20,660 nucleotides of DNA from the NCBI GenBank assembly GCA_964442745.1, contig CAYUAI010000069.1:1-20660 (forward strand), written 5' to 3'. Positions 1-7,783 of this stretch are shown in pieces. Source of the stretch: CAYUAI01 sp964442745 (GTDB lineage Bacteria; Pseudomonadota; Gammaproteobacteria; S012-40). The position numbers and the translations under genes are program-made. The notes beneath the pieces are model-generated. The model saw nothing but the letters and a program-made list of their open reading frames with translations. It ran no database searches and was not told the DNA's origin. Numbering within the stretch: the stretch's first letter is position 1; every line of letters begins with the position of its first letter.

Positions 1-17
1 AGTGATAGGTTGAGTCA

Positions 18-1115
18 ATGAAAGTCGCCATCGTGCATTATTGGTTGATCAATATGCGAGGCGGGGAGAAAGTCCTGGAAGCACTTTGTGAGCTTTTCCC
101 TGAGGCGGATATTTATACGCATGTTTATGATCCAGCGTTGATTTCTGATAAAATCAATCAACATTCTATTACCACCACTTTTATCCAGAAATTGCCTTTT
201 GCGACAAAAGCCTACCAAAAATATTTACCGTTAATGCCGTTGGCGCTTGAGCAGTTGGATCTGACGGATTATGATTTGGTGATTAGTAGCGAGTCAGGAC
301 CTGCGAAGGGAGTCATCACTTCCCCTGATGCCATCCATGTTTGTTATTGCCATACACCGATGCGTTATCTTTGGGATATGTATCCGGCTTATCAAAAAGA
401 GCTAGGATGGTTGATGAAGGGGGTATTTTCACTGATAGCGCATTATTTGCGTGCATGGGATTGCACATCCGCGGCTCGAGTTGATTATTTTTTAGCAAAT
501 TCTGACTATGTGCGTAAACGAATTAAAAAGTTTTACCGGCGTGACGCGCAAGTCATTCATCCGCCGGTGGATGTGCAAGCGTTTGCTGCTTCGGCACAGC
601 CACGTGAAGATTTTTATCTGGTGGTTAGTGAGCTAGTGAGCTATAAGCGAGTTGATTTGGCGGTTGAGGCCTGTCATCAATTGAATCGACGACTAGTTGT
701 CATTGGGTCCGGTGAGCAGTATAAAAAAATGGCCGCCTTAGCCGGAAACCGCATTACTTTGCTGGGGCGGCAACCATTTGATGTGATAAAAGATCATTAT
801 GCTTCTTGTCGGGCTTTGATTTTTCCAGGACAGGAAGATTTTGGCATGGTGCCGGTGGAAGCCATGGCGAGTGGTGCGCCGGTCATTGCCTTTGGCAGAG
901 GGGGCGCCACTGAGACGGTAAAAGACGGCGTAACAGGGGTGTTTTTTGACCAGCTTACCGTCGCTTCGCTGGTTGAAGCGATTCAGCAGTTTGAAAAAAA
1001 AACAAGCGAATTTTCTGTCGGTGAAATTATGGCTCATGCAGCGCAATTCGATACGGCAATATTTAATACAAAATTTTTAGCGGTAGTTGAAAAGTGCTTG
1101 GCATCTAGTGTATAA
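18..1115 (+). CDS. GT4 glycosyltransferase, WbaZ-like
   Basis: Predicted cytosolic or membrane-associated retaining glycosyltransferase of family GT4, 365 residues, a full length for the family. The N-terminal acceptor domain opens with MKVAIVHYWL and a GGEKVLEAL loop, as in WbaZ-type mannosyltransferases. The nucleotide-sugar domain starts near residue 200 (LVVSELVSYKRVDLAVEA). It contains the EX7E signature as EDFGMVPVE (E273 and E281), followed by a GGATETV segment. The ATG at 18 is the first possible start in the window. Only 17 bases lie upstream, so its promoter and any upstream partner cannot be seen. The initiating sugar-phosphate transferase follows at once, which supports a role in assembling the repeat unit. 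A mannose donor is a guess from family similarity. The family call is firm and the substrate is not. Confidence 0.9.
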   Translation: MKVAIVHYWLINMRGGEKVLEALCELFPEADIYTHVYDPALISDKINQHSITTTFIQKLPFATKAYQKYLPLMPLALEQLDLTDYDLVISSESGPAKGVITSPDAIHVCYCHTPMRYLWDMYPAYQKELGWLMKGVFSLIAHYLRAWDCTSAARVDYFLANSDYVRKRIKKFYRRDAQVIHPPVDVQAFAASAQPREDFYLVVSELVSYKRVDLAVEACHQLNRRLVVIGSGEQYKKMAALAGNRITLLGRQPFDVIKDHYASCRALIFPGQEDFGMVPVEAMASGAPVIAFGRGGATETVKDGVTGVFFDQLTVASLVEAIQQFEKKTSEFSVGEIMAHAAQFDTAIFNTKFLAVVEKCLASSV

Positions 1116-1207
1116 CTCATGAGCACTTGGTGATATCCATTAAAATCAGTGCGATTTTTTCATCGGCTGATTTCATGGCCGTGCTGAGTATAATAAGGGA
1201 GGGAGGC

Positions 1208-2608
1208 GTGAGGTCTCGAAATATTTTTAGCGACTATTCTAGTATATTGCCTTATTTGACAAGAATTTTAGATATGCTAGCGATTGTTGTTACCGGTTTT
1301 ATTGCCTATTGGTTGCCAAGCTGGCCTGCGCCACTGGATCTGCAAGTCTACCAGATTGCTATCTTGCTTGGTACTTTATTGGTAGCCATCATTTTCCCGC
1401 TTTTCGGGCTGTATCGCTCGTGGCGTGGGCAGCCTTATGTCATTCAGTTTCAAGTGGTAGCTAGCGCTTGGATGATGGTGGTGATTTTATTAATTATTAT
1501 TGCTTTTTTAACCAAGACGAGTACTTTATATTCAAGGCACTGGATGGTGTTATGGGGGTTTTTGGGGTTAGTTTCGCTATTTGTTTTGCGTGTCGGAATG
1601 GGGTATCTGATCCATTTTCTGAGAATGCAAGGCTGGAATCATAAAAAAGTTATTATTATCGGCGCGGGTCCTTTAGGTCAGTCGGTCGCGCAACAATTGC
1701 AAAGTAGTCATGGAATAGGGTTTGATATTGTGGCCTTTCTCGATGATAACCCCGCCCTTCAAGGGCGACAATATTTTGGGATTGGCATTGCGGGTGATTT
1801 AGGTTGTTTGCTGGCGATGGTTGAGCAATATGAGGTGGATGAAGTTTGGATTACCTTGCCATTAGGGGCAGAATCACGACTGAAAGAACTTTTGTATGCG
1901 TTGCGGCACAGCACGGCAAATATCCGGTTTGTGCCGGACATATTCAGTTTGCAATTGATTAATCATTCAGTGTCTGAAATCGCTGGTTTACCGGTGTTAA
2001 ATTTATCTGAATCGCCCATGTATGGTATCAATGAAGTGATTAAGTATGTGGAAGACAAAATCATTTCATTGGTTTTTTTGACTGTTTTTTCACCTTTAAT
2101 GCTCATGATTGCCATTGGTGTCAAACTGAGTTCGCGAGGGCCGGTTTTATATCGTCAAGAACGTGTCGGCTGGAACGGTAAGCCATTTAAAATGTATAAA
2201 TTTCGTACGATGCCCTTGGAGGTAGAGGCCGCAAGTGGCCCCGTATGGGCGCAAGCGGGTGAATTGCGCGCAACCGTCTTTGGTGCTTTGTTGCGTCGAA
2301 CGAGTTTGGATGAGTTGCCGCAGTTTTTTAATGTGTTAAAAGGTGAAATGTCCATTGTCGGGCCACGACCTGAGCGACCGATGTTTGTCGGTCAGTTTAA
2401 AGACAAAGTGCCGGATTACATGAAAAAACATTTGGTGAAAGCGGGTATCACAGGTTTGGCACAAATTCATGGCTGGCGTGGTAGTACAGATATTAACCGT
2501 CGTATCGAATGGGATATTGCTTATATCGAAAATTGGTCGTTGTGGTTGGATATAAAAATCATGTTTTTAACCCTATTTAAGGGGTTTGTTAATAAAAATG
2601 CGTATTAG
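1208..2608 (+). CDS. Undecaprenyl-phosphate hexose-1-phosphate transferase, WcaJ/WbaP type
   Basis: Initiating enzyme of polysaccharide synthesis: it moves a hexose-1-phosphate (commonly glucose or galactose) from the UDP-sugar to undecaprenyl phosphate at the inner membrane. Several hydrophobic helices fill roughly the first 140 residues. A Rossmann-like CoA_binding domain follows (VIIIGAGPLGQSVA). The C-terminal bacterial sugar transferase domain begins with the long hydrophobic segment after YVEDKIIS. It carries YRQERVGWNGKPF, MYKFRTM, the DE-containing TSLDELPQFFNVLKGEMS and IVGPRPERP. I chose GTG 1208 because AAGGGAGG lies at 1195-1202 just upstream, giving 466 residues, the usual size. 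An in-frame TTG at 1127 would add 27 residues and has no clear ribosome binding site. Glucose or galactose specificity cannot be decided from the sequence. Confidence 0.92.
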   Translation: MRSRNIFSDYSSILPYLTRILDMLAIVVTGFIAYWLPSWPAPLDLQVYQIAILLGTLLVAIIFPLFGLYRSWRGQPYVIQFQVVASAWMMVVILLIIIAFLTKTSTLYSRHWMVLWGFLGLVSLFVLRVGMGYLIHFLRMQGWNHKKVIIIGAGPLGQSVAQQLQSSHGIGFDIVAFLDDNPALQGRQYFGIGIAGDLGCLLAMVEQYEVDEVWITLPLGAESRLKELLYALRHSTANIRFVPDIFSLQLINHSVSEIAGLPVLNLSESPMYGINEVIKYVEDKIISLVFLTVFSPLMLMIAIGVKLSSRGPVLYRQERVGWNGKPFKMYKFRTMPLEVEAASGPVWAQAGELRATVFGALLRRTSLDELPQFFNVLKGEMSIVGPRPERPMFVGQFKDKVPDYMKKHLVKAGITGLAQIHGWRGSTDINRRIEWDIAYIENWSLWLDIKIMFLTLFKGFVNKNAY

Positions 2609-2700
2609 TTATTTCATGTGATCGCGGTACTGAATGTTGTTGTTCCCTTCTGTATTGAAACAGTCTGTTCATATTGCGAACAAAATTTCCGTTTTGTTTT

Positions 2701-2709
2701 TGGTATACT
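2701..2709 (+). promoter_or_regulatory. Possible extended -10 promoter upstream of gmd
   Basis: TGGTATACT matches the extended -10 pattern TGnTATAMT. It lies about 70 bases before the gmd start, in the 170-base gap after the initiating transferase. No good -35 hexamer is found at the right spacing, so this is a weak inference. The alternative is read-through from the upstream genes. Confidence 0.25.
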
Positions 2710-2778
2710 CCATTCTGCTTGGATGTGTAGTGCGGGTTCAATATTGTATCAAAATATCAAATATAATGGATGGATGTA

Positions 2779-3864
2779 ATGAAGAAAAAGGCTCTTATTA
2801 CTGGCGTGACGGGTCAAGATGGCTCTTATTTAGCTGAGTTTTTATTAGAAAAAGGTTATGAAGTGCACGGTATTAAGCGTCGAACGTCGAGTTTTAATAC
2901 CGATCGTATTGATCATTTGTATCAAGACCCCCATGAACAGGATCGCCGTTTTATTCTCCATTATGGAGATTTAACCGACTCCAGCAGTTTGATCCGCATT
3001 GTGCAGCAAGTCCAACCGGATGAAATTTATAACTTAGCGGCGCAAAGCCACGTGCAAGTGTCATTTGAAGAACCTGAATATACCGCGAATTCTGATGCTT
3101 TGGGAGCGTTGCGGATTTTAGAGGCCATCCGTATCCTAGGTTTGGAAGAGCAAACCCGTTTTTATCAGGCTTCAACCTCTGAGCTCTATGGCTTGGTGCA
3201 AGAAACGCCTCAAACAGAAACGACACCGTTTTATCCGCGTTCACCTTACGCCGTGGCGAAACTTTATGCGTATTGGATTACGGTGAATTATCGAGAAGCC
3301 TATGGTATGTATGCGTGCAATGGTATTTTGTTTAACCATGAATCGCCAGTGCGTGGTGAAACGTTTGTGACTCGCAAAATCACCCGCGCCTTGGCCAGAA
3401 TTAAATTGGGGCTGCAAGAGAGTTTGTTTTTAGGAAATTTGGAAGCGAAACGAGATTGGGGGCATGCAAAAGACTATGTGGAAATGCAGTGGCTAATGTT
3501 ACAGCAAGCACAGGCGGAAGATTTTGTGATTGCCACGGGGGAACAATACAGTGTACGAGACTTTGTCAATGCCGCGGCTCAGGCGCTTGATATGTCGATC
3601 AAATGGCAAGGAACAGGGATTGATGAAAAAGGATATGATGCCGCGGGGAAATGTATTGTGGCCGTGGATACGCGTTATTTTCGCCCCACCGAAGTGGAAA
3701 CATTGCTAGGTGATGCTCGCAAAGCCAAAGAAAAATTAGGTTGGACCCCTAAAATTAGTTTTCAACAGTTGGTGCAAGAGATGGTACGAGAGGATCTAAA
3801 ATCTGCCGAACGGGATGAGTTGGTGAAGCGACATGGTTATTCCGCTTACGATTATCATGAGTAA
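2779..3864 (+). CDS. gmd: GDP-mannose 4,6-dehydratase
   Basis: Converts GDP-D-mannose to GDP-4-keto-6-deoxy-D-mannose, the first step to GDP-L-fucose, in the cytosol. It is an extended short-chain dehydrogenase. The NADP-binding motif TGVTGQDG is at the N terminus, and the family signatures GIKRRTSSFNTDRIDHLY, NLAAQSHVQVSF and NGILFNHESPVRGE follow. The active-site segment STSELYG supplies the Ser/Thr and Glu. SPYAVAK supplies Tyr157 and Lys161 when counted from the ATG at 2779. These numbers equal those of the E. coli enzyme, which is why I prefer this start to the in-frame ATG at 2770, three codons earlier. It lies 8 bases before fcl, so the two form a GDP-fucose pair. Identification is very secure. 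Confidence 0.97.
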   Translation: MKKKALITGVTGQDGSYLAEFLLEKGYEVHGIKRRTSSFNTDRIDHLYQDPHEQDRRFILHYGDLTDSSSLIRIVQQVQPDEIYNLAAQSHVQVSFEEPEYTANSDALGALRILEAIRILGLEEQTRFYQASTSELYGLVQETPQTETTPFYPRSPYAVAKLYAYWITVNYREAYGMYACNGILFNHESPVRGETFVTRKITRALARIKLGLQESLFLGNLEAKRDWGHAKDYVEMQWLMLQQAQAEDFVIATGEQYSVRDFVNAAAQALDMSIKWQGTGIDEKGYDAAGKCIVAVDTRYFRPTEVETLLGDARKAKEKLGWTPKISFQQLVQEMVREDLKSAERDELVKRHGYSAYDYHE

Positions 3865-3872
3865 ATGATGTC

Positions 3873-4838
3873 ATGGATAAAAATGCAAAAATATATGTGG
3901 CGGGTCATACGGGCTTAGTCGGGTCTGCGCTGAGGTGTGCCTTGGCAGCGCAAGGTTATCAACAGGTCGTTACTGCGAGTCATCAATCATTAGACTTAAT
4001 GCATCAGCCCTCGGTACAGCAATTTTTTGAAAAAGAACAGCCTGAATTCGTTTTTTTAGCCGCCGCGAAAGTCGGGGGTATTTTGGCAAATAATCGCTAT
4101 CCTGGCCAATTTATTCAGCAGAACTTGGCGATACAGACCCATGTGATTCATGAAGCCTGGCGAAGTGGGGTGAAGCGTTTGCTTTTTCTCGGTTCATCGT
4201 GCATTTACCCCAAAGCGTGTCCGCAACCCATTCAAGAAGCCTATTTGTTAACGGGTCCCCTGGAGGCAACCAATCGACCGTATGCGATTGCTAAGATTGC
4301 TGGCATCGAAATGTGTTCCGCCTACAATCGACAATACGGCACACAATTTTTAGCCGTCATGCCTACCAATCTATATGGTCCAGGGGATAATTACGATTTA
4401 CAAAATTCCCACGTATTACCCGCGCTCATTCGCAAATTCCATGAAGCGAAAACGCAGCGAAAAGACCATGTGATGTTATGGGGAACCGGGATCCCAAGAC
4501 GTGAATTTTTGTACAGTGATGATATGGCTGACGCCTGTCTTTATTTGATCAACTTAGTGGATGATCAATATACTACCCTGTTAAATGGCACGGATTCCAT
4601 GAGTCATCCGCTCATTAATGTCGGATGTGGAAAAGATATCACGATTCAAGAGCTCGCTATCTTAGTCAAAAAGATTGTTGGCTATACCGGCGATATTTTG
4701 TGGGATGCCTCCAAACCCGATGGCACCTTACGCAAATTGTTAGACGTCGGTCGTTTGACGCAGTTAGGCTGGCAAGCCAGTACGGATTTAACGTCAGGTA
4801 TCACTCAGGCCTACCAGCAGTTTCGTGAGTTAGCGTAA
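3873..4838 (+). CDS. fcl: GDP-L-fucose synthase
   Basis: Epimerase/reductase that turns GDP-4-keto-6-deoxy-D-mannose into GDP-L-fucose using NADPH (also called WcaG). It has 321 residues, normal for the family. The nucleotide-binding motif is GHTGLVGSA. AAKVGGILANN, GSSCIYPK (catalytic Ser near 108) and RPYAIAKIAG (Tyr137 and Lys141) are the classic Fcl signatures, followed by MPTNLYGPGDNYD. The gene starts 8 bases after gmd. Its product is the donor needed by the GT11 fucosyltransferase about 7.4 kb downstream. A 295-base gap with regulatory signals follows, so this looks like the last gene of the left-hand group. No convincing terminator is visible after it. Confidence 0.97.
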   Translation: MDKNAKIYVAGHTGLVGSALRCALAAQGYQQVVTASHQSLDLMHQPSVQQFFEKEQPEFVFLAAAKVGGILANNRYPGQFIQQNLAIQTHVIHEAWRSGVKRLLFLGSSCIYPKACPQPIQEAYLLTGPLEATNRPYAIAKIAGIEMCSAYNRQYGTQFLAVMPTNLYGPGDNYDLQNSHVLPALIRKFHEAKTQRKDHVMLWGTGIPRREFLYSDDMADACLYLINLVDDQYTTLLNGTDSMSHPLINVGCGKDITIQELAILVKKIVGYTGDILWDASKPDGTLRKLLDVGRLTQLGWQASTDLTSGITQAYQQFRELA

Positions 4839-4990
4839 AGGGCGTGCCCCTGTTATATATAGGGCGAACTTCACCCTCGATGCTTGACACACGTGGGCAT
4901 AGGGGTGGGTTTTCCTAGAATTTAATGGCAGAGTGGGTTGCTTAGCTTTGCCTGCGAAAAATCTGATGCCAAACTTGTCCACTTAAAGAC

Positions 4991-5019
4991 TTGACATCCT
5001 ATGCACTCTCTTCTTTAAT
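4991..5019 (+). promoter_or_regulatory. Sigma70-type promoter of the right-hand operon
   Basis: TTGACA at 4991-4996 is a perfect -35 hexamer. A 17-base spacer leads to TTTAAT at 5014-5019, five of six matches to TATAAT. Transcription would start near 5026, giving a leader of about 110 bases before the regulator gene that contains the ops element. The hexamers and spacing are seen directly; promoter activity is inferred. Confidence 0.65.
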
Positions 5020-5081
5020 GTGAGTGTTCATCGCGTGAACGGATGCTGAGCGTTTATATGATACCTGGAAGGTCACGGTAG

Positions 5082-5093
5082 GGCGGTAGCGTG
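5082..5093 (+). promoter_or_regulatory. ops element (RfaH recruitment site) within a JUMPstart-like leader
   Basis: GGCGGTAGCGTG is an exact copy of the operon polarity suppressor element that, in enterobacteria, pauses RNA polymerase and loads the antiterminator RfaH. It lies on the coding strand, about 55-65 bases into the transcript predicted from the promoter at 4991-5019. About 25 bases upstream, CTGGAAG resembles the CTGGTAG of the enterobacterial JUMPstart sequence, though the rest of that 39-base element is poorly matched. The regulator gene 40 bases downstream has no clear Shine-Dalgarno sequence. This fits the established finding that RfaH also helps recruit ribosomes to such transcripts. 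No rfaH gene is in the window. Confidence 0.8.
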
Positions 5094-5098
5094 TCTTG

Positions 5099-5137
5099 AT
5101 GATCTTAACCACTGCATCGTTTTTAAAATTCCTGTGA
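5099..5137 (+). other. Possible 12-codon leader ORF coupled to the regulator
   Basis: An ATG six bases after the ops element opens a short frame (MILTTASFLKFL). Its TGA overlaps the GTG start of the regulator (GTGA at 5134-5137). No ribosome binding site is seen in front of it. It could couple translation to the regulator, or it may be chance, which is common for so short a frame. Confidence 0.2.
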
Positions 5138-5463
5138 ACGACGAAATTCGTTATAAATTGTTAAAGCTGTTGGAGCGTGACCCTGAAATGAGCCAGCGTG
5201 ATTTAGCCTTATTGCTTGGCATTAGTTTAGGAAAAACCAATTATTGTCTGCAGGCGCTAATCGAAACAGGCTGGGTTAAGGTGCAAAATTTCAAACGAAA
5301 TCCCCATAAAAGAAAATATATTTATATATTAACCCCTAAGGGTATCGAAGAAAAAGCCAATGTCACACGCCGCTTCTTGAAGCGAAAGTTAGCCGAATAT
5401 GATGAACTGAAAACCGATATCGAATCGTTGAGAAAAGAAGTGGCAGATTTGAAAAAAGTGTGA
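5134..5463 (+). CDS. EPS-associated MarR-family transcriptional regulator
   Basis: A 109-residue DNA-binding protein. Residues about 3-75 form a winged helix-turn-helix: YKLLKLLERDP, then the recognition region SQRDLALLLGISLGKTNYCLQALIE with the KTNYCL core, then a wing with RKYIYILTPKG. The C-terminal 30 residues look like a coiled coil (leucines in LAEYDELKTDIESLRKEVADL). This matches the small MarR-like regulators often found as the first gene of exopolysaccharide clusters in proteobacteria. The start is GTG 5134; no better in-frame start is visible. Placed directly after a promoter and an ops element, it probably opens the right-hand operon and may regulate it. Its ligand and operator are unknown. 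Confidence 0.88.
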   Translation: MNDEIRYKLLKLLERDPEMSQRDLALLLGISLGKTNYCLQALIETGWVKVQNFKRNPHKRKYIYILTPKGIEEKANVTRRFLKRKLAEYDELKTDIESLRKEVADLKKV

Positions 5464-5672
5464 ACCAAAAGCGGGCATTGGGCAGCCTAAAATTTGTAAT
5501 TTCTGATTTATCAATGAACACAATGCTTTTAAAATATACATTTTAGTGATTTGAAAGCCTCAAAAAATCATGACAATATTGTAAGCAGTAAGTAAATTGA
5601 GAGACGTTTGTACATATTGAACATTAATGAAACTAATTTTCAAATCAATCGTATCGATTTTGCCGTACATTG

Positions 5673-6609
5673 CAGGATATTATCACGGGTGGTTCGGCAT
5701 TTAATATCAAGGCAAAATCGTTACGCTTAGGCAATTTTTCACCCGATGAGGTTAATGCGCTTTACGCACAACATACTCATGAGACAGGGCAAACTTTTGC
5801 GCCAGAAATATTCTCTCAACTTTGGCAAGATACTCAGGGGCAACCTTGGTTAGTGAATGCAATCGGTTATGAGTTAACGTGTGAAGAGGAGCAAATCCAA
5901 GACCGAACTCTTCCAATCACCTTAGAACACTATTATGCGGCACGAGAGCGTTTGATCCAATCCGGGGCCACGCACCTCTTGACCAATTGACTGAAACACT
6001 CAAAGAAGATCGTGTGCGGCGCGTCATTGCACCTTTATTGGGTAGTTTAGCCAAAGATCCGCAGTTTAAAGAAGACGATTTACAGTACGTCGAAGACCTA
6101 GGTTTAATTCGCCGAAAGCCCGAAGTGACTATTGCCAATGCGATTTATCGTGAGACATTACCGCGTGAGCTGACGGCAGCTACCCAAGATGGTTCACATC
6201 AACCAAGTGCCTGGTATGTGAAACCAGACCATACCCTAAACATGCTAAAGTTACTCACCGCCTTTCAACAATTCTTCCGAGAACAGTGAATGGTGATGGT
6301 CGGATCAATCGAGAAGATGGTTTAGGGCGTAGGCGCACAGACTTATTTATTGAATGGCCCCTAGACGCACAACAAGGTTATTTGGGTCCAATCCAGCGGG
6401 TGGTGATTGAGTTAAAAATTTTACACAAGAGTTTAGCTATCACTATTCAGGAAGGTTTGGAACAAACGGCAGACTATGCCCAACGTTGCAATGCCGATGA
6501 AGCGCATTTAATGATCTTTGATCGGCGCAAAGAGGTGGATTGGGATGCAAAGATTTGGCGGTGTGAGAAAAATCATGAAAATCGACTGATTCAAGTATGG
6601 GGCGCGTAA
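5673..6609 (+). pseudogene. Broken AAA-ATPase / PD-(D/E)XK nuclease gene, copy 1
   Basis: Remnant of the gene that follows it. Similarity starts abruptly at 5673, in the middle of the ATPase part (IITGGSAFNIKAKSLRLGNF), so Walker A and Walker B are missing. Over the first 60 shared bases 54 are identical to copy 2, so the duplication is not recent. The frame breaks near 5980, where copy 2 continues as HLHQLTEKLN; two extra bases or one lost base would explain it. It breaks again near 6285 (FREQ stop, then NGDGRINRE), where a few tens of bases appear lost. The last part keeps the nuclease-like GRRRTDLFIEW and VVIELKIL (D...ExK). The final TAA overlaps the ATG of copy 2 as TAATG. It cannot make an ATPase. 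Confidence 0.85.
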
Positions 6610-7738
6610 TGGAACGATTTTTCAATAACGCGGGTCCTTGTGTGGCAGAGGATCACTACATCATTGATCCATTAAAGCGTATCGATTTACCACACATCGA
6701 GCGACTGATTGCCCAAAAGCGATATTTTGTATTGCATGCGCCACGGCAAACGGGTAAAACGACTTCACTGCTCGCCTTGATGCATTATTTGAATGCTCAA
6801 GGTGACTACCAATGTCTGTATGCTAATATCGAAGCCGCGCAGGCGTTACGTGGTGATGTTGCGCGAGGTATGCATACAGTCGTCATGCAAATGGCCCAAG
6901 AAGCGGATTTTTATTTCAACGATGCGCGATTTAAAGTGTGGGCACAAGAGGCGGTGACGCAAGTGGGCGCAGAAAACGCCTTGAATGAATTGCTCTATCG
7001 TTGGGTAAAAGAGGCTAAAAAGCCCGTCGTGTTGTTACTGGATGAAGTGGATACCTTAGTTGGGGATACCCTGATCTCATTATTACGTCAGATACGAGCG
7101 GGTTATAGACGGCGTCCAAAGGGTTTTCCCCAAACAATTATTTTGTGTGGTGTTCGAGATGTGCGTGATTATCGGATTCATACGGCTGAACAGGCCATCA
7201 TCACGGGTGGTTCGGCCTTTAATATCAAGGCTAAATCGTTACGCTTAGGGAATTTCACCGAAAATGAAGTCAATGCACTTTATGCTCAACATACCCATGA
7301 GACAGGACAAGTTTTTGCGCCAGAGATATTTCCTCAACTTTGGGAAGATACGCAGGGTCAGCCGTGGTTGGTGAATGCCTTGGGTTATGAGTTAACGTGT
7401 GAAGAGGAGCAAATCCAAGATCGTAGTGTGGCAATTACCATCGAACATTATGAAGCCGCGCGTGAGTGTTTGATCCAATCCAGGGCAACTCATTTACATC
7501 AACTGACTGAAAAGCTCAACGANNNNNNNNNNNNNNNNNNNNNNNNNNNNNNNNNNNNNNNNNNNNNNNNNNNNNNNNNNNNNNNNNNNNNNNNNNNNNN
7601 NNNNNNNNNNNNNNNNNNNNNNCTGATGATGCGCATTTGATGATATTTGATCGGCGTACAGAGGTGGATTGGGATGCAAAGATTTGGCAACGAGATGAAA
7701 CGCATGAACGTCGAACCATCTTGGTCTGGGGTGCATAA
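6609..7738 (+). CDS. AAA-ATPase-like protein with C-terminal PD-(D/E)XK nuclease end, copy 2 (interrupted by assembly gap)
   Basis: Opens with MERFFNNAGPC and PDRYFV-like text (KRYFVLHAPRQTGKTTS), the usual start of a family of large ATP-binding proteins of unknown role. Walker A is RQTGKTT at residues 46-52. Walker B is VVLLLDEVD at 140-148. A gap of 100 N follows codon 304. After it the frame resumes as DDAHLMIFDRR, EVDWDAKIW and VWGA before TAA at 7736-7738, matching the end of copy 1. Copy 1 shows that a nuclease-like D...ExK region belongs in the gap. The start is ATG 6609; an ATG at 6597 lies inside the end of copy 1 and is unlikely. Whether the gene is intact cannot be known until the gap is closed. 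Function is unknown; the family is frequent as repeated accessory genes. Confidence 0.8.
7523..7622. other. Assembly gap (100 N)
   Basis: Exactly 100 N, a conventional scaffold placeholder and not a measured length. The gap lies in copy 2 of the duplicated AAA/nuclease gene. In copy 1 the matching stretch runs from about 6007 to 6493, so at least about 490 bases are missing here. Confidence 0.97.
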
Positions 7739-7783
7739 TAATCTTGTTAAATCACGATCCACGACTCACGAAAAGAGTCTAAC

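Noticed and set aside
2634..2837. 67-codon open frame before and into gmd
   Set aside because: It overlaps the well-supported gmd start in another frame and has no recognisable features.
4840..4877. Small inverted repeats after fcl (GGGC/GCCC and AGGG/CCCT) as a terminator
   Set aside because: Loops are too short or stems interrupted, and no T-run follows.
4884..4921. A second TTGACA (4884-4889) with TAGAAT at 4916-4921
   Set aside because: The spacer is 26 bases, far from the usual 16-18, and no better -10 hexamer sits at proper distance.
5530..5545. TAAAAT/ATTTTA hairpin after the regulator as terminator
   Set aside because: Stem is made only of A-T pairs, six long, and lacks a following T-run; expected by chance in this AT-rich gap.
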